Position numbers and translations under genes: made by a program. Source: Candidatus Promineofilum glycogenicum (GTDB lineage: Bacteria; Chloroflexota; Anaerolineae; Promineifilales; Promineifilaceae). Taken from it: 64,000 nt of DNA. Numbering within the stretch: position 1 is the stretch's first letter; each line of letters starts with the position of its first letter. The notes beneath the pieces are model-generated. The model made no database searches. It was not told where the DNA came from and saw only the letters and a program-made list of their open reading frames with translations. The stretch covers positions 1-64,000 of the forward strand of contig JADJHJ010000001.1 in assembly GCA_016707605.1 (NCBI GenBank). The letters run 5' to 3'. This document shows, piece by piece, positions 41,339 to 51,200 of this stretch.

Positions 41339-41447
41339 CACAGGATTCTTATCCTGTGCTCCCCATTCCTCTCGCAGCACAGGATAAGAATTCTGTGCTA
41401 CAGGGTTGGCGGTGGTGGGGGCGGCACAGGATTAAGAATCCTGCGCT
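41337..41447. repeat. Three AGCACAGGAT hairpins between convergent genes
   Basis: Hairpins at 41337-41360 (AGCACAGGAT/ATCCTGTGCT, perfect, loop TCTT), 41376-41399 (one mismatch) and 41424-41446 (one mismatch). The last one overlaps the end of the transaldolase gene, whose final codons and stop (minus strand) are made from it; the first overlaps the stop of the methyltransferase. Convergent genes, so it probably ends both transcripts. Confidence 0.85.
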
Positions 41448-42541
41448 ACAACGGCATCCAGCAGCGCCGCAAACGCCTCGGCGAACGACTGCACCCCCTC
41501 GCGTTCCAACTGGTCGGTCACGTCAGTCATCGAAATGCCCAACACTGCCAGATCGGCCAGCGTTTGGCGGGCCTCGTCTAACCCCGTTTCCAGCGTCAGG
41601 GCGGCGCGGCCGTGATCGAGCAGTGCGGCCAATGTCTGCGGCGGCACGGTGTTGACCGTGTCCGGCCCGATCAGTTCATCGACGTAGATTACGTCGCTGT
41701 AGACCGGGTTCTTCGTGCCGGTGCTGGCCCATAGCGGCCGTTGCACCCGCGCCCCGTTGTCGCGCAGTCGGGCGAAGCGCGGCGAAGCGAACACGGCCTT
41801 GAAGTCGGCGTAGGCCAGCCGCGCGTTGGCCACGGCCGCCCGGCCCAACAGCCCTCGCGCCGCCTCCGCCCGCGGCCCGCCTTCTTTGATGATCGCGTCC
41901 AGCCGCTTGTCCACCAGCGTATCCACCCGCGAGACGAAGAACGAGGCCACCGAGGCGATGCCTTCGAGCGGCCGGCCGGCGGCCAGGCGGTCTTCCAGAC
42001 CGGCCAGGTAGGCGTCCATCACCTCGGCGTAACGCTCGCGGGCGAAAATGAGGGTCACGTTGACGTTGATGCCGTCGGCGATGGCGGCGCGAATGGCCGG
42101 GATGCCCGCTGGCGTGGCCGGTATCTTGACCATCAGGTTCGGCCGATCCACGCGCCGCCACAGCGAACGGGCCTCGGCCAATGTCGCCGCCGTGTCTTCG
42201 GCCAGCGTGGGGCTGACCTCCAGACTGACGAAGCCGTCGCCGCCGTTGCTGCGCCGGTAGAGGGGCAGGAAGAGGTCGGCCGCGGCGCGGATGTCGGCCA
42301 CGGCCAGTTGCCAGAAGGCGTCGGTGGCGTTGTGGCCGGCGGCCAGCAGGGGCAGCAGTTCGGCGTCGTAGTCGGCCGTTTTGGTGATGGCGTTCATGAA
42401 GATCGTCGGGTTCGACGTGATGCCGCGAATCTCCTCGCGCTCGATCATGCCGGCCAGCGTGCCGTCGTCCAGCAGACCGCGCTGGATGTTGTCGTACCAG
42501 ATGGATTGGCCCAATTGCGCCAGTTGTTGAGAGGTGTTCAT
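41432..42541 (-). CDS. tal: Transaldolase
   Basis: Pentose phosphate pathway enzyme, 369 residues. MNTSQQLAQLGQSIWYDNIQ, GITSNPTIFMNAITKTADYD, FVSLEVSPTLAEDTAATLAE, LMVKIPATPAGIPAIRAAIA (containing the Schiff-base lysine in MVKIPAT), INVNVTLIFARERYAEVMDA, and LWASTGTKNPVYSDVIYVDE are all present. This is the long, transaldolase/phosphoglucose isomerase-like subfamily. ATG 42541 follows GGAG. Its last residues AQDS and stop come from a dispersed repeat. It lies 44 bases after the gluconokinase/6-phosphogluconate dehydrogenase gene on the same strand, so the two are likely co-transcribed. Confidence 0.9.
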   Translation of the reverse strand: MNTSQQLAQLGQSIWYDNIQRGLLDDGTLAGMIEREEIRGITSNPTIFMNAITKTADYDAELLPLLAAGHNATDAFWQLAVADIRAAADLFLPLYRRSNGGDGFVSLEVSPTLAEDTAATLAEARSLWRRVDRPNLMVKIPATPAGIPAIRAAIADGINVNVTLIFARERYAEVMDAYLAGLEDRLAAGRPLEGIASVASFFVSRVDTLVDKRLDAIIKEGGPRAEAARGLLGRAAVANARLAYADFKAVFASPRFARLRDNGARVQRPLWASTGTKNPVYSDVIYVDELIGPDTVNTVPPQTLAALLDHGRAALTLETGLDEARQTLADLAVLGISMTDVTDQLEREGVQSFAEAFAALLDAVVAQDS

Positions 42542-42585
42542 GTCATCTCCTTCGCGCCGGCCGGTGTTCGCCGGCGCTGTGCCCG

Positions 42586-44481
42586 CTACGTCAGGTCGGT
42601 CGGCGCCGCCTGGCCCCAATCGGTATGGAAGACGCCCTCGCGGTCGGTGCGATGGTAGGTGTGCGCGCCGAAGTAGTCGCGCTGGGCCTGGATCAGATTG
42701 GCCGGCAGGCGGTCGGAGCGCAGGGCGTCGAAATAGCCCAGCGCCGCGGCCACGGCCAGCAGGGGGATGCCCAACTCGGCCGCCGTCCTGACCACCAGCC
42801 GCCAGTCGCCCTCGGCGTCGCGCACCGTCTGGGCGAACGTCTCATCGAGCAGCAGATGGCGCAGGTCGGGTTGGCGCAGATAGGCGGCGGCGATGTCGCC
42901 CAGCAGATCGGCGCGAATGATGCAGCCGGCGCGCCAGACGCGCACGATGTCGGCATAGTTCAGTCCCCAGTTGTAGGTTTCGGCCGCCGCTCGCAGCAGG
43001 GCCATCCCCTGAGCGTAGACGGCGATCTTGCCCGCCAGCAGCGCCTGCTCGGCGGCGGCCACCAGCGCGGCCACGTCGCCGGTGTAGCGCGCCGGGCCGC
43101 CGTAGAGTTGCGCCGCGGCCACGCGCGTCGTCTTGGCCGCCGAGAGCAGGCGCATGACCACGGCGGCGTTGATCGTCGGCGTCGGCGCGCCGACTTCCAG
43201 GGCGATCTGGCTCGTCCAGCGGCCGGTGCCCTTCTGCCCGGCGATGTCCATGATCAGATCAACGAGGGGGTGGCCGGTGAACTCATCCATCTGGCGCAAC
43301 ACGCGGGCGGTGATCTCGATCAGGTAGGAGCGCAGCGGTCCCTGATTCCAGTGGTCGAAGACGTCGGCCAGTTCGGCGCTCGACAGGCCCGCGCCGCGGT
43401 GGAGCAGGTCGTAGATTTCGGCGATGAGCTGCATGTCGCCGTACTCGATGCCGTTGTGGACCATCTTGACGTAGTGCCCCGCGCCGCCCGGCCCCATCCA
43501 GGCCACGCACGGCGCGCCGTCGGGGGCGATGGCGGCGATAGACTCGAACAGCGGCCGGACGCGCGCCCAGGCCGCCGACGAGCCGCCGGGCATGAGGCTC
43601 GGCCCCCACAGCGCGCCGCTCTCGCCGCCGGAGACGCCCAGGCCGACGAACTCGATGCCGTCCGTGGCCAGTTCGGTCACCCGCCGCTCGGTGTCGGTGA
43701 AGTAGGAGTTGCCGCCGTCGATGATCACGTCGCCCGGCGACAGAAGGGGGCGCAGCGAGGCGATGGCCGTGTCCACGATGGGGCCGGCCGGAACCATCAG
43801 CAGAATGACGCGCGGCGGCGTCAGCGCGGCCACCAGTTCGGTCACCGTGGCGGCCACGCGCACGTTGAAGTCGGCCGGCAGGCGCGGCGCGGGGTCGAAG
43901 CCGATGACCCGATGGCCGTGGCGCTCGAAGTTGAGGGCCAGGCTGCGGCCCATGACGCCCAGCCCCAGCAAGCCCAGCGCGTACTCTTGATCCATAAGTT
44001 GCTCCATAATGGTATCGAGTATCCGATCGGGTTCAAGGGACGTATCGACAACAATGGCCTCGTCCGGCTCTTCCAACGCCTCGAACTGGCTTTGCAGCAG
44101 CTCGGCCCGCATGAAGTGCCCTTCGCGGCTCTGCAAGCGGGCCTGAATGGCGGCGAAGTCGCCGCGCAGATAGACGAAGCGCACCCGCCGCGGGTCGGGG
44201 CCTAGCACGTCACGGTAACGCTTCCTGAGGGCGGAGCAGGCGATGACGCCGCGCTCGCCGCGCGACAGGCCGGCGGCGATGAGCGCCGCCAGCGCCGCCA
44301 GCCAATCGGCCCGGTCGTCGTCGTCCAATGGCGTGCCGGCGGCCATCTTGGCCACGTTGGCCGCGGGGTGATAGTCGTCGCCATCGTAGAAGGGGCAGCC
44401 CAACCGCTCGGCCAGCAGATGGCCGATGGTCGACTTGCCACTACCCGACACGCCCATCACGACGACAAACATCGGCGGCAT
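42586..44481 (-). CDS. Gluconokinase fused to 6-phosphogluconate dehydrogenase
   Basis: 631 residues. The N-terminal 165 are a GntK-type gluconokinase: FVVVMGVSGSGKSTIGHLLA (Walker A), PFYDGDDYHPAANVAKMAAG, GVIACSALRKRYRDVL and FVYLRGDFAAIQARLQSREG. From residue 170 on comes 6-phosphogluconate dehydrogenase: LGLLGLGVMGRSLALNFERH (NADP site), VIIDGGNSYFTDTERRVTEL, GLGVSGGESGALWGPSLMPG, YVKMVHNGIEYGDMQLIAEI (catalytic Lys and Asn) and MDIAGQKGTGRWTSQIALEV; C-terminal NLIQAQRDYFGAHTYHRTDR. Consecutive steps gluconate to 6-phosphogluconate to ribulose 5-phosphate are thus on one chain. The frame is intact. Start MPPMFVV at 44481 (an in-frame ATG lies further up at 44508). Confidence 0.9.
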   Translation of the reverse strand: MPPMFVVVMGVSGSGKSTIGHLLAERLGCPFYDGDDYHPAANVAKMAAGTPLDDDDRADWLAALAALIAAGLSRGERGVIACSALRKRYRDVLGPDPRRVRFVYLRGDFAAIQARLQSREGHFMRAELLQSQFEALEEPDEAIVVDTSLEPDRILDTIMEQLMDQEYALGLLGLGVMGRSLALNFERHGHRVIGFDPAPRLPADFNVRVAATVTELVAALTPPRVILLMVPAGPIVDTAIASLRPLLSPGDVIIDGGNSYFTDTERRVTELATDGIEFVGLGVSGGESGALWGPSLMPGGSSAAWARVRPLFESIAAIAPDGAPCVAWMGPGGAGHYVKMVHNGIEYGDMQLIAEIYDLLHRGAGLSSAELADVFDHWNQGPLRSYLIEITARVLRQMDEFTGHPLVDLIMDIAGQKGTGRWTSQIALEVGAPTPTINAAVVMRLLSAAKTTRVAAAQLYGGPARYTGDVAALVAAAEQALLAGKIAVYAQGMALLRAAAETYNWGLNYADIVRVWRAGCIIRADLLGDIAAAYLRQPDLRHLLLDETFAQTVRDAEGDWRLVVRTAAELGIPLLAVAAALGYFDALRSDRLPANLIQAQRDYFGAHTYHRTDREGVFHTDWGQAAPTDLT

Positions 44482-44501
44482 TGTGCCATTTCTTGCGCCG
44501 A

Positions 44502-44529
44502 TTGCCAACGCATCCCGAATTGTTACAAT
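44502..44529 (+). promoter_or_regulatory. Promoter of the deoxynucleoside kinase gene
   Basis: TTGCCA at 44502-44507, a 16-base spacer and TACAAT at 44524-44529. The transcript would start at about 44536, directly before ATG 44539: leaderless or nearly so. It lies in the divergent gap with the gluconokinase fusion gene. Confidence 0.5.
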
Positions 44530-44538
44530 CTACTGTTC

Positions 44539-45177
44539 ATGACCAAGCGCTTCATCCTCGTGGCCGGCAACATTGGCGTGGGCAAGACCTCGCTGACGGA
44601 GCGCCTCGGCTCGCGGTTGGGCTGGGTCACCGGCTACGAGTCCGTGGCCGACAACCCCTATCTGCCCGACTTCTACGCCGACATGCGCCAGTGGTCGTTC
44701 CACTTGCAGGTCTTCTTCCTTGGTCATCGCGCCCAGCAACACTTGCAGTTGGCCAACAGCCCGCAGTCGGCCATTGTAGATCGCAGCATCTACGAAGACG
44801 CCTACATCTTCGCCCGCGTGCTGCACCACATGAACAACCTCAACGAGCGCGACTACCTGGCCTATCGCGCCGTGTTCGAACTCGTCGTGGCCAATCTGCC
44901 CCGGCCCGACCTGCTTATCTATCTGACCGCGCCTGTGCCCGTGCTGATGGAGCGCATCCGGCAGCGGGCGCGGCCGATGGAGGCGGGCATCACCGCCGAC
45001 TATCTGAGCCTGCTCGACTCCTTCTACCGCGACTGGCTGGCCGACTTTGACCTTTGCCCGGTGCTGACCCTGCGCACCCAGCAACTCGACTTCGTGCATC
45101 AGGCACACCACCTCGACATTGTCATCGACCACATCGAAGCCACGCTGGCCGGGCGCGAGGAGTTGATCCTCGACTAA
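44539..45177 (+). CDS. Deoxynucleoside kinase (dAK/dGK type)
   Basis: Salvage kinase phosphorylating deoxyadenosine, deoxyguanosine or a related nucleoside, 212 residues. FILVAGNIGVGKTSLTERLG is the P-loop; YESVADNPYLPDFYADMRQW contains the substrate-side Glu and Arg/Trp; IVDRSIYEDAYIFARVLHHM carries the DRS motif; LIYLTAPVPVLMERIRQRAR is the LID region. No frame problems. ATG 44539 is preferred because the promoter sits right before it and the upstream frame overlaps the divergent gene. C-terminus ends REELILD. Confidence 0.88.
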   Translation: MTKRFILVAGNIGVGKTSLTERLGSRLGWVTGYESVADNPYLPDFYADMRQWSFHLQVFFLGHRAQQHLQLANSPQSAIVDRSIYEDAYIFARVLHHMNNLNERDYLAYRAVFELVVANLPRPDLLIYLTAPVPVLMERIRQRARPMEAGITADYLSLLDSFYRDWLADFDLCPVLTLRTQQLDFVHQAHHLDIVIDHIEATLAGREELILD

Positions 45178-45191
45178 TTTCTGAGCGGCCG

Positions 45192-45220
45192 TTCGCAAAT
45201 TGCCGCCATTGTGCTAAACT
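45192..45220 (+). promoter_or_regulatory. Possible promoter of the surface/sensor island
   Basis: TTCGCA at 45192-45197, a 17-base spacer, then TGC plus TAAACT at 45215-45220 (extended -10). The start would be near 45227, about 27 bases before the GTG at 45254. Moderate match only. Confidence 0.35.
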
Positions 45221-45253
45221 TCACAAGGGAAACCGCTAAGGTCGAGGCCGTTT

Positions 45254-45850
45254 GTGCAAGAAGGTAACGGGCAGGAAAGCGCGCACCAGCGGTCAACGAT
45301 CACCTTCGTGATGCCGCTGCTCTTGTTGGCAGCCCTTGGCGGTTGGTACTGGCTGTCGCGCTCTGTCCCGCCGCCGGCCGCCATCGGCCCGACGCCCGCT
45401 CTGTCTGTGGCAACCGCGGCCCCGGCGGCCGCTGAGGCAACCCCGGTGGCCGAAGGGACGGTGGGCCTGGTCGGTCTGGCCACGCCCTGGGGCGCGGCCG
45501 GGCTGGAGCCGACGGCCACGGCGACCGTCAGCATCGTAGCGCCCGCGGCCATCGCCGTGTTGGGGCCGCCGGCTGGCAGCCGCTTCCGCGCCGCCGACGC
45601 GGTGACGTTCTACTGGAGTTGGCCGGACGAGTTGGCCGACGGGCAGCGCTTCGTCGTCTATCTGCTGGACGCCGGCGAGCGCCGGCCATTAGGCGAAGTG
45701 GACGAGGCCAATCTGGGGCGCGCCTACCAGTTGCGCGCCGCCGTGGGGCAAGCGGGCGACTTCCGGTGGGAAGTCGTCCTGGAGGATGGCGCGACCGGAG
45801 AGATAATCGGTCGCAGTGAGCCGCGGACGATTGCCATTGTCGGCGGCTAG
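45254..45850 (+). CDS. Membrane-anchored protein with one Ig-like domain
   Basis: 198 residues. A short cytoplasmic N-terminus is followed by a membrane helix (FVMPLLLLAALGGWYWLSRS), a Thr/Ala/Pro-rich linker and a beta-sandwich domain from about residue 95: VLGPPAGSRFRAADAVTFYW, SWPDELADGQRFVVYLLDAG, then FRWEVVLEDGATGEIIGRSE. The same domain occurs in the next gene (VDLSISAISPGPGQQF to WQVRLESVDGSEVAVASRL). Start GTG 45254 has AAGGTCGAGG upstream. It is probably an extracellular accessory of the kinase-like protein that follows. No known function. Confidence 0.65.
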   Translation: MQEGNGQESAHQRSTITFVMPLLLLAALGGWYWLSRSVPPPAAIGPTPALSVATAAPAAAEATPVAEGTVGLVGLATPWGAAGLEPTATATVSIVAPAAIAVLGPPAGSRFRAADAVTFYWSWPDELADGQRFVVYLLDAGERRPLGEVDEANLGRAYQLRAAVGQAGDFRWEVVLEDGATGEIIGRSEPRTIAIVGG

Positions 45851-46028
45851 CGGCAGGCGTGAGTACCACGTGATTTTCACGCGGCGCGGTAGCGATTGAC
45901 GGTCGCAAGCATTGCATTTTATGGGCTATGATAGTACGCTAGAGATGTTACCGGGCCATCGAGGGTGCCGTTCCTGGCCCTCCCTAGTAGCCCATTGAGC
46001 GCGTCTAAGCAGCGTAAGAAAGCTGAGA

Positions 46029-47960
46029 ATGGTGGCAAGGGATAAGGAAAACCTGTCTGGTCAACAGATAGGCAACTACGAGGTTGAGTCACACATCGCG
46101 GCCCGCAAAGCCAGTGATCTGTTCCTCGCGCGTGACGTCAAGCTGGAGCGCCTGGTTTTTCTGGAGGTGCTGCGGACGACGGCCGACGAGGACGAGAACC
46201 TGGCCACCCGTTTCCGCCGCCGCATGGAGACCGTCTCGCAGATCAAAGACCCGTCCATCGCCGTTGTCAGCGACCTGGACGTCACCGACGACGGCTTCCC
46301 CTACGCCGTCATCGACCACTTTCCGGGCACGACGCTGGCCGACAAACTGGCCGATCTGCGCCGCGAGCAACGCACACTGCCGGTCATTGAGGCTCTGGAA
46401 CTGACCAAGCAGATCGCCCATGCTCTGGGCGTAGCCCACGCCGCCGGCCTGATCCACCACGATCTTCGCCCGGAGAACATCAATCTGCGCGAAGACGACA
46501 CGCCGGTGCTGATCGACCTGGGCCTGCCCGTCGTCCTCAACCCGGCCGCGCCCGGTGTCAACGGCTCCGAGAGCGAGATGCTCGACTACGCCTCGCCGGA
46601 AGAGTTGGAAGGTAAGCCCCTGACCCGGCGCAGCAACATCTACGCTCTGGGCATTATCCTCTACGAACTGCTCTCCGGCCATCGTCCCAAGCTGCCGGTC
46701 TTGCCCTTCGACATCTTCCCCCAGGCCAACATGCCCAAGGAAGAGCCGCTGGAAGAGGCGCGCCCCGGTCTGGCCGGCGAGACGTACCGGCTGGTGCGCA
46801 ACTGCCTCTGGCGGCAGGAGTGGAGCCGCTTCGAGACGGCCGACGAACTGATCACGGCCATCGAGACGGCCATCTTCGCCGAGCAGGAGCTGCCCAAGGC
46901 GACCAGTTGGACGCCCCAGCGCAATCGCAACTTCGTCGTCCTCATCCCCATCGCCCTGGTGCTGCTGGGGCTGTTGGGCTTCTTCGTGCTGCGCGGTCTG
47001 CGCGGCGGGCCGGCCGAAGCGGCCGAGGCCACCCCACCGACCGAGACGACCGTCGTCGCCGGCGTGGGCACGGAAGAGACCGGCCCCACCGCCACGGCCA
47101 CGGCCACGCCGACCCTCGAACTGCCGACCGAGTCGGCCGTCGATCTGTCCATCTCGGCCATCTCCCCCGGCCCGGGCCAGCAGTTCACCCAGCGCGACAC
47201 GATCAACTTCGATTGGTTCTGGTCGTCGGTGCCGGACCCCGGCCACCACTTTGCCGTCTACCTCGTGGATGGCGACGAGGAGTATCAACTCGGCGCGCTG
47301 ACCGGCCAACCGAACAACGGCGTGTCCTACCGCTTGTCCGTGCCCGGCGAGGAGATTCCCGTCCTGGGCGAAGAACTGACCTGGCAGGTGCGGCTGGAGA
47401 GCGTCGATGGCAGCGAGGTCGCGGTTGCCAGCCGCCTGATCCCGATCATCATCGTCAGCGGCGAACCAACGGCCACGACCACGGCCACGATCACGGCCAC
47501 GCTCGCGCCCGGCGAGCCGTCGGCCACGCCTACCGTTGCCGAGGCGTGCGTCATCTCCCCGCCGCCCAACTGGGTGCTCTACAACGTGCGCGCCGGCGAC
47601 GCCCTGTCGGACCTGGCCGAGCGGGCCAACCTCGAGGTGGAGACGCTGATCGAGGTCAACTGCCTGGCCAACGACCTGTTGAGCGTGGGGCAGCCGCTGT
47701 GGGTGCCGCTGGCGGCCGTGCCGCGCACGCCGACGCCGACTTCGCCGCCGGCCCCGCCGACCAACCCGCCGCCCGTCGCCCCCAGCGCGACGACCGAACA
47801 GACGCGGCCGACGACGCCACCGCAGCCGCCGCCGACCGAGCAACCGACGGACGAGCCGACCGACGAGCCGGAGCCGACCGCCGACGCCGACGACCCCGCC
47901 TGGGCAGCCCTAACTTTTGGCCGGCGATGCCCCCCATCGCGCATTCTCGTAAGAGCCTAA
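46029..47960 (+). CDS. Membrane kinase-fold protein with Ig-like and LysM domains, lacking the ATP-anchoring lysine
   Basis: 643 residues. Residues 15-285 are a Ser/Thr kinase fold. Catalytic loop LIHHDLRPENIN keeps Asp145 and Asn150 but has HHD for HRD; the DFG motif is DLG (Asp163); the Gly-rich loop is degenerate (IAARKASDLFLARD) and the VAIK lysine is Glu46 (LVFLEVLRT). A membrane helix spans 302-322 (FVVLIPIALVLLGLLGFFVL). Outside follow an Ig-like domain as in the gene before (about 375-480), a LysM domain with CVISPPPNWVLYNVRAGDAL then LSDLAERANLEVETLIEVN, and a Pro/Thr/Glu-rich tail. LysM binds peptidoglycan, so it would be a cell-wall sensor. Whether it still phosphorylates anything is open. 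Confidence 0.8.
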   Translation: MVARDKENLSGQQIGNYEVESHIAARKASDLFLARDVKLERLVFLEVLRTTADEDENLATRFRRRMETVSQIKDPSIAVVSDLDVTDDGFPYAVIDHFPGTTLADKLADLRREQRTLPVIEALELTKQIAHALGVAHAAGLIHHDLRPENINLREDDTPVLIDLGLPVVLNPAAPGVNGSESEMLDYASPEELEGKPLTRRSNIYALGIILYELLSGHRPKLPVLPFDIFPQANMPKEEPLEEARPGLAGETYRLVRNCLWRQEWSRFETADELITAIETAIFAEQELPKATSWTPQRNRNFVVLIPIALVLLGLLGFFVLRGLRGGPAEAAEATPPTETTVVAGVGTEETGPTATATATPTLELPTESAVDLSISAISPGPGQQFTQRDTINFDWFWSSVPDPGHHFAVYLVDGDEEYQLGALTGQPNNGVSYRLSVPGEEIPVLGEELTWQVRLESVDGSEVAVASRLIPIIIVSGEPTATTTATITATLAPGEPSATPTVAEACVISPPPNWVLYNVRAGDALSDLAERANLEVETLIEVNCLANDLLSVGQPLWVPLAAVPRTPTPTSPPAPPTNPPPVAPSATTEQTRPTTPPQPPPTEQPTDEPTDEPEPTADADDPAWAALTFGRRCPPSRILVRA

Positions 47961-48223
47961 TTAGAACTCCCGCGCTCTCTCTCAGAAGCGGAGACAATCC
48001 CCTGCGCACCCATTCGCGTCCGAATGGGCCTATCGTGCGGGGGAAGCCGCCCGTAATCACTTTTCACTGCATTTTAACCGTCGGTTTGGGCAGATGACGA
48101 TACCATAGATTCGGCGTCTTCCTTATTCGAGCCGATCGCGGTGCTGTGCTGGCCGCGGCTGGTTTGGTGGGGAGAGTTGTCGGGCAAGCAGGCCCCGACG
48201 CGCCGCAGAGTGCAGGAGCAATC
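47961..48223. other. Intergenic region with a compact hairpin
   Basis: No gene. CCCATTCG (48009-48016) and CGAATGGG (48021-48028) form an 8-bp stem with loop CGTC, flanked by CCCCTGCGCA and TGCGGGG, which can extend it. It may be the terminator of the kinase-like gene. ATG 48224 of the next gene has CAGGAG eight bases upstream. Confidence 0.5.
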
Positions 48224-51200
48224 ATGAAGAGAGAAGCCACCTACCTGAGCATCGCGTCCATTGTTGCCGCTTTGTTGTTGGCCCTGCTGGTCACCGCACC
48301 GGCGCGCGCCGCGGCGCCGATTATCAACGACCAGACCTTGACCATCGCCGAGAACAGCCCCAACGGCTCTTCGCCCAGCCCCAGCAAGATCGCCTCTTTC
48401 GACCCCGAGGGGCAAACGTTGCTCTATGATGTGCTGAGCGGCGACGGCGTGGCGGCCTTTGCGGTCAATCAGACCACCGGCGTCGTCACCGTCATCGACA
48501 GCAGCCTGCTGGATTATGAGATCAAAACCAGCTTCAAGCTCAACGTGCGCGTGACCGACCCTGAACCGCAGAGCGACGAAGCGGTCATCACCATCAACCT
48601 GATCGATCAGGCCGACCAGGCCCCGATCATGGGCGATCAGACGTTCAGCGTGCCGGAGAACAGCACCGCCGGCACGACCGTGGGCACGCTGGTCTACAGC
48701 GACCAGGACACCAACGACTCCCACACCTTCGACATCACCGGCGGCAGCGGCGATGGCGTCTTCAACATCGACAGCGTGGGCAAGATCACCGTGGCTCCCG
48801 GCGCGCAACTGAACTTCGAGGCCACGCCGTCGTATAACATGACGGTCGAGATCGAGGACGAAGGCAATCTGACCGACACGGCGCTCATCACGGTCAATCT
48901 GACCAACATCAACGAGAACCCGACCGTGACGCCGGCCACCTTCACCATCTCTGAAGCCGCCGGCAACGGCACCGTCGTCGGCACGGTGGCGGCCAGTGAC
49001 CCGGAGAACCAGACGCTGACCTTCTCCATCGTCGGCGTCTCCCCCTTCGCCATCAACAGCGGCAGCGGCCAGATTACCGTGGCCGACAGCAGCCAGCTCA
49101 ACTACGAAAACGACCCGTCGATTGACTTCACCGTGCAGGCCCTCGACCCCGGTGGCAAGAGCGGCAGCGCCACCATCACCGTCAACCTGACCGAGGAGAA
49201 CGACCCGCCCAAGACGACCGGCCTCCCCGACATCGTCGTCAACGAAGGAGCCGGCCCGCGGGTGATCAATCTATGGCAATACTTCTCGGACGACGAAGAC
49301 CCCGACGCGAGCCTGAGGTTCGGCGTGCAGGGCAACAGCAACACCGACCTGGTGACCGGGGCGGTCATCAACAACGCCGCCGGGACGTTGACCCTGACCT
49401 TCAACGCCACCGGCACGGGCGGCCAGGCCAACATCACCGTGCGGGCCATCGACACCGAAGACGCCCACGTAGACGACACCTTCCGCGTCGACGTCAACGA
49501 CGCTCCCACCGGGCCGGAGACGCAGAGCATCACCGTCAACGAAGACGCGGCCACGTCACAGGTCAATTTGTACGAGGTGTTCGACGACGCCGAAGACGCC
49601 GACGCCGACATGACCTACGCCGTCGTCAGCGTCAGCAACCCGGCCCTGTTCGAGCCGGATCCGTCGGTCAATGAGCCGAACCTGGTGCTCGACTACGCCG
49701 CCGATGTCAACGGCAAGTCGGACGTTGTCGTGCGCGCCACCGACAGCGGCGGCCTGTCGACGCAGACGACCTTCAAGGTGACGGTCAACGCCCTGAACGA
49801 CCCGCCGACCACCAGCGGCATCGCCGCCGTCAATGTGTCCGAGGACGCGGCCAACACGGTCATTAACCTGGCCGCCGCCTTTGCCGACAAGGAAGACGCC
49901 GACAACGAACTGGACTACACCGTCACCAACAACAGCAATCCCGGTCTCTTCGACAGTGTGACCGTCAACGACGCCGCGACGACCCTGACGCTGGACTACA
50001 AGGCCAACACCTCCGGCTCGGCCAATCTGACTGTGCAGGCCAGGGACACGGACAACGGTACGGTCGAGACGACCTTTACCGTGACCGTTGGCGCGGCCAA
50101 CGACGCCCCGACGCTGACCGACATCACTCTGACGACCAACGAGGATGAGTCGGTCAACTTTACGGCCAACGTCTTCACCTCCCACTACGACGACGCCGAC
50201 AACGATCCGCTGGTCAAGGTGCGCATCGACTCCTTGCCGGCCGACGGCACGCTGAAGCTGAACGGCGTCAACGTCACCTCGGGCACGGAGATTCCCGTCG
50301 CCGAGTTGGGCAACCTGGTCTTCGTCCCGGCGACGAACTGGAACGAGGGCAGCACTTCCTTCGACTGGAACGCCTCCGACGGCAGTAACTACGCCGCCGC
50401 CGCGGCGCTGGTGACGATCAGCGTGCAGGGACAGAACGACAAGCCGACGATTACCGACTTCCAGAAGACGGGCGATGAGGGGGTGAACATCCTGTTTGAA
50501 GCCGCCGACTTCATCAACGTCTTCAACGACGTGGATGGCGACACGCTGCAAAGGATTCAAATCACCAGGTTGCCGACGCACGGCACGCTGCGGCGCAACA
50601 ACGCCGACGTGGAACTGAACGCGCAGATCAACATCAGCGACCTGTCGGGCGCGGGCCAACTGCGCTTTGTGCCCGACGCCGAATGGTCGGGCACGGACAA
50701 CTTCCAGTGGAAGGGGTACGACGGCAAGGTCTACTCCGACGTGGCCACGGTCACGCTGACCGTCAACGCGACGAACGACCGGCCCAACCTCGACCTGAAC
50801 GGCGGCAACCCGGGCACGGGCTTCAACACCACGTTCGCCGCCGGCGGCGCGGCCGTCCGCATCACCGGCGACGGGCTGGACATCAACGACATCGACAGTG
50901 AGACGATGCAGAGCGCCACCGTCGTCATCATCAACCGCAAGAACGGAGCCAAGGAGACGCTGGCGGCTAACACGACTGGGACGAACATCGAGGCCAGCTA
51001 CAGCTCGGCCAACGGCGCGCTAACGCTGGAGGGGACGGACACGATCGCTAACTACGAGAAGGTTCTGCGCACCGTCACCTATCGCATCGACGCCGACGTG
51101 ACCAACCCCGATCCGGCCGTGCGCAGCATCCAGTTCAACGTCTACGACGGAACCGACATCAGCGACGACGCCTTCGCCAACGTGGACGTCATCGTGCCGC

